Shown here piece after piece: positions 58,091 to 64,000 of a stretch of DNA of 64,000 nucleotides. Under the pieces are notes generated by a model. It saw only the letters and a list, made by a program, of their open reading frames with translations. It was not told the DNA's origin and did no database searches. Position 1 is the first letter of the stretch, and each line of letters begins with the position of its first letter. A program made the position numbers and the translations under genes. This DNA is from Acinetobacter sp. ANC 4910 (lineage in GTDB: Bacteria; Pseudomonadota; Gammaproteobacteria; Pseudomonadales; Moraxellaceae): positions 248,001 to 312,000 of the forward strand of contig NZ_SJNT01000003.1 in assembly GCF_004331035.1 (NCBI RefSeq), written 5' to 3'.

Positions 58091-58849
58091 ATGGCAACAC
58101 TGCAAGAAATTTTACAATGGTGTAATGACACTTTAAAAAACCAAGAATTTAAAGACTATGCGCCCAATGGTTTACAAATTGAAGGAAATTCAGAAGTCAA
58201 AAAAATTCTCTGTGCCGTCACTGCATCCCAAGAAGCAATTGATGCTGCGATTGCACAACAAGCGGATCTACTCTTAGTCCATCATGGTTATTTTTGGAAA
58301 GGTGAACCCTACCCCATTACAGGTATGCGCGGTAAACGCATTAAATCATTGATCAAAAATGATATTTCATTAATGGCTTATCACTTACCGTTAGATTCGC
58401 ACCCCATGCTGGGCAATAATGCTGCAATTGCTGAAATTTTAGAGCTGGAAAATATTGAGGCTTTAGATGCTTCAGAACGCCATCCTATTGGCAATATTGG
58501 TTATTTAAAGCAAGCGATTTCTCCAGAAGCTTTCAAGGAAATCCTCACGGAACGCTTAGGCTTTAAAACCATTCATTTAAAGGCGGATAAACAGACCATT
58601 CAAAAAGTAGGTTTCTGTACAGGTGCAGCTCAAGACTTTATTGGCAAAGCTGCTGAGCAACTTTGTGATGCCTACATATCTGGAGAAGTCAGCGAACGAA
58701 CGTATTATGAAGCCAAAGAATTGGATGTGCATTACTACGCTTGTGGACATCATGCGACCGAACGCTATGGTGTACAACGCTTAGGGCAAGCTATTTCAGA
58801 ACAGTTTAATCTTGAGTATAGTTATTTCGAATTAAACAATCCGATTTAA
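58091..58849 (+). CDS. Nif3-like dinuclear metal center protein (YbgI type)
   Basis: Nif3/YbgI proteins form hexameric toroids with a dimetal site. The 252-residue length is the short form without the central insert. The metal ligands are seen in LLVHHGYFWKG and MAYHLPLDSHPMLGNN, and near the C-terminus in YACGHHATERYGVQRLG. An insert-like domain is encoded separately at 30200. The gene is divergent from degS; in Pseudomonas the equivalent neighbours are also adjacent, as far as I recall. Confidence 0.93.
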   Translation: MATLQEILQWCNDTLKNQEFKDYAPNGLQIEGNSEVKKILCAVTASQEAIDAAIAQQADLLLVHHGYFWKGEPYPITGMRGKRIKSLIKNDISLMAYHLPLDSHPMLGNNAAIAEILELENIEALDASERHPIGNIGYLKQAISPEAFKEILTERLGFKTIHLKADKQTIQKVGFCTGAAQDFIGKAAEQLCDAYISGEVSERTYYEAKELDVHYYACGHHATERYGVQRLGQAISEQFNLEYSYFELNNPI

Positions 58850-59047
58850 TTTTGGTTTGGCAAATTTTCCTTACTTAAAATATGGATTTAAAGCAGTGTG
58901 TTTAGATTTAAAGTATTTTTTATATACGTATAAATTCGAGCTTTATTCTGTATTGTTATTTAAAAGTATTACGCAAATTTAGCCTATTATCCTTTACAAT
59001 AGTGCCACTTAATGTCAAAACCCAGCAAAATGCAAGGAATTGAAATC

Positions 59048-59674
59048 ATGACAACGATCACTTTACCAGCACTTCCATATGGCTATGAAGATCTTGCTCC
59101 TCATATCAGCAAAGAAACTTTAGAATACCATCACGACAAACACCACAATACTTACGTTGTTAACTTAAACAACTTAATCAAAGGCACTGACCTTGAAGGT
59201 AAAACTTTAGAAGAAATCATCAAAGCTTCTGCTGGTGATGCAGCTAAAGTAGGTGTTTTTAACAATGCAGCTCAAGTTTGGAACCACACGTTCTACTGGA
59301 ACTGTATGGCTAAAAACGGTGGCGGTAAAGCAACTGGTGCATTAGCAGCAAAAATTGATGAAACTTTTGGTTCATACGAAAAATTTGCTGAAGAATTTGC
59401 TGCTGCAGCAACAACTCAGTTCGGTTCAGGCTGGGCTTGGTTAGTGGCTGACGAAGTAAATGGCGCGCTTTCTATTATGAAAACTGCAAATGCAGATACT
59501 CCACTTGCTCACGGTAAAGTAGCAGTATTAACTATTGACGTTTGGGAACATGCTTACTACATCGATTTCCGCAATGCTCGTCCTAAATACATCACAACTT
59601 TCTTAGAAAGCTTAGTGAACTGGGACTATGCAAATGCTAAATATGCAGGTCAAGCTGCTGGCGTTGAAAAATAA
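59048..59674 (+). CDS. sodB: Superoxide dismutase, Fe type
   Basis: SodB converts superoxide to hydrogen peroxide and oxygen in the cytosol. Metal ligands lie in YHHDKHHNTYVVNLN, in WNHTFYWNCM and in DVWEHAYYIDFRN. The FGSGWAWLV box has the Gly/Ala pattern of iron enzymes. The ATG at 59048 gives MTTITLPALPYGYEDLAPH and 208 residues, with AAGGAATTG upstream. The frame is open to 59012, but the extra residues are not typical. Confidence 0.96.
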   Translation: MTTITLPALPYGYEDLAPHISKETLEYHHDKHHNTYVVNLNNLIKGTDLEGKTLEEIIKASAGDAAKVGVFNNAAQVWNHTFYWNCMAKNGGGKATGALAAKIDETFGSYEKFAEEFAAAATTQFGSGWAWLVADEVNGALSIMKTANADTPLAHGKVAVLTIDVWEHAYYIDFRNARPKYITTFLESLVNWDYANAKYAGQAAGVEK

Positions 59675-59691
59675 TTTTTATTTTTCTGCAT

Positions 59692-59720
59692 AAAAAATCA
59701 CCCTTTACGGGTGATTTTTT
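59692..59720 (+). terminator. Rho-independent terminator after sodB
   Basis: A 12-bp stem (AAAAAATCACCC with GGGTGATTTTTT) and 5-nt loop. Confidence 0.92.
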
Positions 59721-59821
59721 CATTTTTAGGCTTTAACTGAATAATTATAAATCAAATGAAACAATTATCTTCAGGAACGGGTTGACGACTCTCACTTTCA
59801 TCCCTAAAATGCGTTCCAGAT

Positions 59822-59897
59822 TCTCCAATAGCTCAGTCGGTAGAGCGACGGACTGTTAATCCGCAGGTCCCTGGTTCGAGCCCAGGTTGGAGAGCCA
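59822..59897 (+). tRNA. tRNA-Asn (anticodon GTT), copy 1
   Basis: The acceptor stem TCTCCAA (59822-59828) pairs with TTGGAGA (59887-59893). The anticodon loop is CTGTTAA with GTT. The T arm is CCTGGTTCGAGCCCAGG. The discriminator is G and CCA is encoded. Length 76 nt. Its 20-nt leader is repeated before copy 3. Confidence 0.97.
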
Positions 59898-59906
59898 ATC
59901 TACTAT

Positions 59907-59982
59907 TCTTCCATAGCTCAGTCGGTAGAGCGACGGACTGTTAATCCGCAGGTCCCTGGTTCGAGCCCAGGTGGAAGAGCCA
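59907..59982 (+). tRNA. tRNA-Asn (anticodon GTT), copy 2
   Basis: The body is identical to copies 1 and 3. The acceptor stem is TCTTCCA (59907-59913) pairing with TGGAAGA (59972-59978), unlike TCTCCAA/TTGGAGA in the others, but still fully paired. CCA is encoded. It starts 9 nt after copy 1, so the two share a transcript. Confidence 0.97.
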
Positions 59983-59989
59983 AGATTCT

Positions 59990-60021
59990 AAAAAACCCAC
60001 GCATTATGACGTGGGTTTTTT
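59990..60021 (+). terminator. Rho-independent terminator after tRNA-Asn copies 1 and 2
   Basis: A 12-bp stem (AAAAAACCCACG with CGTGGGTTTTTT) encloses an 8-nt loop. Confidence 0.92.
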
Positions 60022-60114
60022 ATTGTCCAAATTCCAAGAGCGGTCTTATTCCAAATTGTAATTTAGCCATATTTTAACTATCTTTATGATGAAACAGTAG
60101 CACAGAGAATAAGA

Positions 60115-60420
60115 ATGAATATGCCTTGGCTAAAATCCCTGATTTTTTGGATTATTATGATTGTGGTTATTTTTGCTGCCTTTCAATGCACACAAAAGTC
60201 CGAAAATAATAAGTCTGCTTCTGCCCTCATGTACGAACGCTTATATCAATGTAGTCGTGATTTAGCTGAAAAAAACCCAACCGTCTTAACAGCTATTCAA
60301 AAGCAAATTCGTACCGATATGAATCAACAAGAACTTATGCAGTTGATCAATTCATGTCGCCAAGCCAATCCCCTCAAGACACAAGCCGCTTATATTGATG
60401 CGATACAGCGTATTAAATAA
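60115..60420 (+). CDS. Small membrane-anchored protein of unknown function
   Basis: This 101-residue protein has one N-terminal membrane segment (LIFWIIMIVVIFAAFQCTQ) and a helical soluble tail with two cysteines (LYQCSRDLA and NSCRQANPL). I recognise no family. It lies between tRNA-Asn copies 2 and 3. A second in-frame ATG is two codons in. The sequence looks like a true coding region, with balanced composition. Confidence 0.7.
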   Translation: MNMPWLKSLIFWIIMIVVIFAAFQCTQKSENNKSASALMYERLYQCSRDLAEKNPTVLTAIQKQIRTDMNQQELMQLINSCRQANPLKTQAAYIDAIQRIK

Positions 60421-60519
60421 TCTATTTGCCTATTTTTAATTCACTTAACTCAAAATGTTTGAATTTTTTAACTTTTTACTTGACCACTTACACTTAGCCC
60501 CCTAAAATGCGTTCCAGAT

Positions 60520-60595
60520 TCTCCAATAGCTCAGTCGGTAGAGCGACGGACTGTTAATCCGCAGGTCCCTGGTTCGAGCCCAGGTTGGAGAGCCA
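60520..60595 (+). tRNA. tRNA-Asn (anticodon GTT), copy 3
   Basis: Identical over all 76 nt to copy 1, including the acceptor stem TCTCCAA/TTGGAGA and encoded CCA. Its 20-nt 5' flank is also identical to that of copy 1. Its 3' flank (AGATTCTAAAA) matches that of copy 2. Confidence 0.97.
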
Positions 60596-60607
60596 AGATT
60601 CTAAAAG

Positions 60608-60634
60608 CCCACTCAGTTTTGTAGTGGGTTTTTT
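60608..60634 (+). terminator. Rho-independent terminator after tRNA-Asn copy 3
   Basis: A 6-bp stem (CCCACT with AGTGGG) and 9-nt loop is followed by six T. It resembles the terminator after copy 2. Confidence 0.85.
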
Positions 60635-60648
60635 ATTGAGTTCAATTT

Positions 60649-61092
60649 GTGTTTACATCAATTCAAACGCTATTCTTTATTATTGGCTGTCTAGCAAGTT
60701 CTGTTTTGCTTTTGATGCTATTCCAACATCTGTTTTGGAAACGTCAGCAATTTTATCAAAAACCTCTCATTACTGCCTTTGAACAGAAAATGTTTGTTCG
60801 ACTGCATGAAGCACTGCCTGAACATCATATTTTGGCACAAGTCGCATTTAGTGCCCTAATTACCAGTGACCAGTTCAAAATACGCCAACAATTCAATCGA
60901 AAAGTCACAGATTTTGTGGTGTTAAATCGTGATATGAAAGTTATTGCAATTGTTGAATTAGATGATCCAAGCCATATTGGTAAAGAAGATGAAGACCGTC
61001 AACGTGACTTAATGCTGACAGAAGCAGGTTATACGGTATTTCGTTATACCTCTATACCAAGTGCACGCGGACTACGCAAAGATTTACTTTAA
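60649..61092 (+). CDS. DUF2726 membrane-anchored protein
   Basis: This 147-residue protein has one N-terminal membrane segment (LFFIIGCLASSVLLLMLF) and a DUF2726 domain, seen in FNRKVTDFVVLNRDMKVIAI and VELDDPSHIGKEDEDRQRDL. DUF2726 resembles a restriction-endonuclease-like fold (the VELDD part), but its function is unknown. The start is GTG at 60649, with no ATG nearby. It is 14 nt after the tRNA terminator, so its promoter may lie in or before the tRNA, or it may be read through. Confidence 0.82.
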   Translation: MFTSIQTLFFIIGCLASSVLLLMLFQHLFWKRQQFYQKPLITAFEQKMFVRLHEALPEHHILAQVAFSALITSDQFKIRQQFNRKVTDFVVLNRDMKVIAIVELDDPSHIGKEDEDRQRDLMLTEAGYTVFRYTSIPSARGLRKDLL

Positions 61093-61322
61093 TCATCCTT
61101 AAACAACAATATTCATGAACATTTATTCTAATAAAAAAACAATCTCAACAAATTACCTAAAATTCACAACAAAATTAAAACCATTTTCAATTAATTTTTA
61201 TTCAACAAATACTTACACTAGCACCAGAGACAGAAAATCCCAATTTACAGGTATAGAACATTTTCAGTATTTGGAACACAGTCAAAATATAATTGGATGC
61301 TCAAGTTTAGGACAAAAAAATA

Positions 61323-61952
61323 GTGAATGAGCTTTTACTCCCAGCACCCGTATTAATTCTCTCGGAAGAAATGAATTTAGACCTTCGCCTTAGAATATTA
61401 TTGATGGAGTTAGGCTACCCTGCGCCTTTAATTCACTCTACACCTTATTTAGATGATGCACTTGAAATCTACCGTTTACATTTACCCAATATTGTCCTAG
61501 TCGATCTCAATTTTACACAAGTGCCTTTACACGATTTAATACGCTCATTAAAAACTTATCACCCTTATGTAGTCATTATTTTGCTGGCACCCAAAGGGCA
61601 AACCGAACAAATCTTCCGTGGAATTCAATCTGGCGCATATGGCTACTTTTTTACTGAGCAAACTGACCGTGAGATTCTGCAACAGATCAGAACCATTTTA
61701 AGGGGTGGTGCAACCTTACATGGAGAATTGGCACAATATATTCTCAATGCTCAGACCCAAAGCCAAGCACAACAGTTCATCAACCATTTTAAAGAAAGCC
61801 CAAGTCAATTGTTCTCTGATGTCGAGTTAGAGATTTTATCTTTGCTCGCAAATCAGTTAAATACTCGTGAAATTGCACATAAATTGGGGATTCCTCTTTA
61901 CAGCGTAGAAGGTCGGATCAAATCGATTTACCGGCATTTAAGCCATAAATAA
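61323..61952 (+). CDS. Atypical NarL/LuxR-type response regulator
   Basis: This 209-residue protein has a receiver domain (1-125) and a LuxR-type helix-turn-helix (about 160-205: VELEILSLLANQLNTREIAH). The receiver keeps Asp61 (IVLVDLNF), but the Thr/Ser switch is replaced (VVIILLAPKG) and the conserved Lys is Thr111 (GYFFTEQ); the acidic pair is EE in LSEEMN. It may not depend on phosphorylation. No histidine kinase gene is adjacent. It starts at a GTG with AGGA about 10 nt upstream. Confidence 0.85.
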   Translation: MNELLLPAPVLILSEEMNLDLRLRILLMELGYPAPLIHSTPYLDDALEIYRLHLPNIVLVDLNFTQVPLHDLIRSLKTYHPYVVIILLAPKGQTEQIFRGIQSGAYGYFFTEQTDREILQQIRTILRGGATLHGELAQYILNAQTQSQAQQFINHFKESPSQLFSDVELEILSLLANQLNTREIAHKLGIPLYSVEGRIKSIYRHLSHK

Positions 61953-61953
61953 A

Positions 61954-61980
61954 AAAGAGCCTACTTGAGGCTCTTTCTTT
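61954..61980. terminator. Bidirectional terminator between the response regulator and ppk1
   Basis: AAAGAGCCT pairs with AGGCTCTTT around a 5-nt loop, with an A run before and T-rich sequence after. It lies between convergent genes. Confidence 0.88.
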
Positions 61981-61986
61981 TGACTG

Positions 61987-64000
61987 TTATTTAATGATTT
62001 CTAATAAGGTACGTTGGGCATTATGCGGCTCTTCCCCTTCTGCCACTTGAGCACGTACCCATGAACCATCACCTTGTAATAGCCATGCTTGCTGATTGTC
62101 TTTTAGATAGGTGAGTAAGCCCTGCTGATAAATCCGTTTTTTTAATGCGGAATCTTCAATTGGGAAACAAGCTTCAACACGATTAAATAAATTACGATCC
62201 ATCCAGTCCGCACTTGAGCAGTAGATATGCGGGTTGCCATTATTACTAAAATAGTAAACCCGTGTATGTTCCAAGAAACGCCCAACTACAGAACGTACAC
62301 GAATATTTTCTGACAAACCCGGAAGCCCAGGACGTAAACAACAAATAGAGCGAATAATAAGGTCTATCTGCACGCCCGCCTGCGAAGCTTCATACAGTTT
62401 ATTAATTAACTGCAATTCCGTCAGGGCATTCACCTTCACAATAATTTGTGCCGGCTTTCCTGCTTTGGCATTGGCAATTTCATCATCAATAAAATTGACC
62501 AACTGGGCATGTAACGTAAATGGCGCATGCAAAAGCTTTTTCAGCTTTGCCATTTTGCCCATACCTGTTAACTCTTGGAAAATGCGATGTACATCTTCAC
62601 ACAGTTCTTTGTCAGTTGTGAGCAAACCGAAGTCGGTATAAATACGGGCATTGCCTGCATGGTAGTTTCCAGTACCTAAATGAACATAACGTACCAATTT
62701 ATTATTTTCACGGCGGACAACTAAAATCATTTTGGCATGCGTTTTATAGCCGACAATACCATACACCACCACAGCACCAGCTTCTTGCAAAACATTGGCC
62801 ACTGCAATATTCGACTCTTCATCGAAACGAGCACGTAACTCAATCACCGCGGTGACTTCTTTGCCATTACGCGCTGCTTCCGCCAGTACTTGCACAATCT
62901 CAGAGTCTGCGCCACTACGGTATAACGTTTGCTTAATCGCAAGGACTTGTGGATCTCGCGCAGCCTCACGTAACAAGTTAATGACTGGGGCAAACGACTC
63001 AAAGGGATGGTGCAATAAAATATCTTGCTTTTGCATCGCTGAAAAAATGTTTTCAGATTTTTTCAACACTTTAGGAATTACAGGCGTATGTGAGTCATAG
63101 CGCAAATGCGGACGCTTAAAATTTGACAACAATCGTGCCAAATTTACTGGACCATCCACCTTATACAACTGCTCTTCTTCTAAATCGAATTCATTAAGCA
63201 AGTAATCATAAATATGTTTAGGGCAATTTTCAGTGACCTCTAAACGTACTGCACGACCAAAACGACGCGAGTTTAACTCACCTTTTAACGCTTTCGCTAA
63301 ATCTTCGACATCTTCATTTAAAGCCAAGTCCGCATTCCGCGTTACACGGAACTGATAACAGCCAGTCGCAGTCATTCCAGGGAATAGGTCGGAAACATGC
63401 TCATGAATAATCGCAGATAGCATGACATGGTGTTCTTTCCCCCCCGTCAGTTCATCGGGTAAGCGTACAACACGCGGTAATGAACGTGGTGCAGGTACGA
63501 CAGCTAAATCAATTTGACGACCAAAAGCATCTTTACCTTCCAAAGTTACAATGAAGTTCAAGCTTTTGTTAACTAAACGTGGGAATGGATGTGCAGGGTC
63601 TAAACTAATCGGCGTTAATACTGGGGCAACCTGTTCTTGGAAATACTTTTTCACCCAAGAAGATTGGGCTGGAGTTAGCTCACCACGACGTAAAAAACAA
63701 ATATCTTCTTCGCGCAGTTTCGCTAAAATTTCTTCATTTAAAATACGGTATTGGCGTTCAATCGCAGCATGTGTCGTTTGCGAAATTTGATCTAAAACCT
63801 GTTTTGGGGTCAGACCATCGGGGGTATGACTTTCATTGCCCAAGTCCAACTGTTCCAACATGCCCGCAACGCGAATTTCAAAGAACTCATCTAAATTTCT
63901 TGAAAAAATAAGCAAGAAGTTCATGCGTTCTAGCAATGGATGCAACGGATCAACAGCTTGCTCAAGAACACGTAAATGGAAATCTAAAATTGAAAGTTCA
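61987..64000 (-). CDS. ppk1: Polyphosphate kinase 1 (partial, N-terminus outside window)
   Basis: PPK1 makes inorganic polyphosphate from ATP. About 670 residues are visible; the frame stays open to the right window edge, where [15 protein letters not shown] is the PPK N-terminal domain. The catalytic histidines are in [15 protein letters not shown] and [17 protein letters not shown]. The C-terminal [15 protein letters not shown] segment is also typical. An internal TTG near 63945 is not the true start. Confidence 0.96.
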   Translation of the reverse strand, partial: ELSILDFHLRVLEQAVDPLHPLLERMNFLLIFSRNLDEFFEIRVAGMLEQLDLGNESHTPDGLTPKQVLDQISQTTHAAIERQYRILNEEILAKLREEDICFLRRGELTPAQSSWVKKYFQEQVAPVLTPISLDPAHPFPRLVNKSLNFIVTLEGKDAFGRQIDLAVVPAPRSLPRVVRLPDELTGGKEHHVMLSAIIHEHVSDLFPGMTATGCYQFRVTRNADLALNEDVEDLAKALKGELNSRRFGRAVRLEVTENCPKHIYDYLLNEFDLEEEQLYKVDGPVNLARLLSNFKRPHLRYDSHTPVIPKVLKKSENIFSAMQKQDILLHHPFESFAPVINLLREAARDPQVLAIKQTLYRSGADSEIVQVLAEAARNGKEVTAVIELRARFDEESNIAVANVLQEAGAVVVYGIVGYKTHAKMILVVRRENNKLVRYVHLGTGNYHAGNARIYTDFGLLTTDKELCEDVHRIFQELTGMGKMAKLKKLLHAPFTLHAQLVNFIDDEIANAKAGKPAQIIVKVNALTELQLINKLYEASQAGVQIDLIIRSICCLRPGLPGLSENIRVRSVVGRFLEHTRVYYFSNNGNPHIYCSSADWMDRNLFNRVEACFPIEDSALKKRIYQQGLLTYLKDNQQAWLLQGDGSWVRAQVAEGEEPHNAQRTLLEIIK

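Noticed and set aside
59822..60595. tRNA-Asn repeats as attachment sites of an integrated element
   Set aside because: Only about 540 nt lie between copies 2 and 3, with one small gene and no integrase. The repeats are whole tRNA genes, so tandem duplication explains them better.
61115..61330. A 71-codon plus-strand frame between the DUF2726 and response regulator genes
   Set aside because: Its composition is that of random AT-rich DNA (many Asn, Thr, Ser and Lys), it has no recognisable domain and it runs into the next gene.
1..64000. CRISPR arrays, insertion sequences and prophage genes
   Set aside because: No regularly spaced direct repeats, transposase, integrase or phage structural genes were seen in any frame.

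Overview
This is a chromosomal core-genome window from a gammaproteobacterium of the Moraxellaceae, most likely Acinetobacter. That assignment is an inference. It rests on AT-rich sequence by eye, the lepA-lepB-DUF4845-rnc-era-recO-pdxJ cluster, NadM-type adenylyltransferase, a long (534 aa) isocitrate lyase, and many Acinetobacter-like small lipoproteins and outer membrane proteins. No prophage, insertion sequence, CRISPR array or integrase was seen.

Region by region. 1-6000 (minus strand) is the translation and RNA-processing operon lepA, lepB, DUF4845, rnc, era, a small lipoprotein, recO and pdxJ (cut by the window edge). 6169-10553 holds two hotdog thioesterases, a MucD/DegQ periplasmic protease and the divergent nadB. 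10637-13124 (minus) is pabC-mltG-tmk. 13287-18767 (plus) is a sulfate/thiosulfate ABC uptake operon (sbp, cysT, cysW, cysA) with an embedded alpha/beta hydrolase and a CysB-type regulator at its end. 18960-20941 has two convergent outer membrane protein genes. 21233-25217 carries dapD, the 7-deazaguanine genes queE and queC, a PP-loop ligase and a Bcp peroxiredoxin. 25269-26924 is the divergent argO/argP pair. 26960-33171 is a mixed stretch: YceI, nadM, an enoyl-CoA hydratase, a nitroreductase, a lone YqfO-like domain, a Sel1 protein, DUF4424 and a C39-like protein.

33313-34167 is the most accessory-looking gene: a stand-alone DUF4062 protein with a probable winged-helix tail. It is followed by an S-adenosylhomocysteine riboswitch (34224-34350) that heads ahcY-metF-rsmE, an activated-methyl-cycle group. 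Next come a membrane PAS/degenerate-GGDEF/EAL protein, the malic enzyme maeB, cca, pdxB-epmA, NlpE-like and other lipoproteins, aceA (glyoxylate shunt), a LysR regulator, a CNNM/CBS protein, a CitMHS citrate transporter, a quinone oxidoreductase, a DegS/AlgW-type protease, a Nif3 protein and sodB. The last part has three tRNA-Asn genes interrupted by a small membrane protein, a DUF2726 protein, an atypical response regulator and the 3' part of ppk1.

I found no clear new multi-gene system. The best leads are the DUF4062-winged helix gene, the cca ribosome-binding site buried in a stable hairpin, the tRNA-Asn duplication with rearranged acceptor stems, and a nadB/mucD junction without the sigma-E genes that lie there in Pseudomonas.
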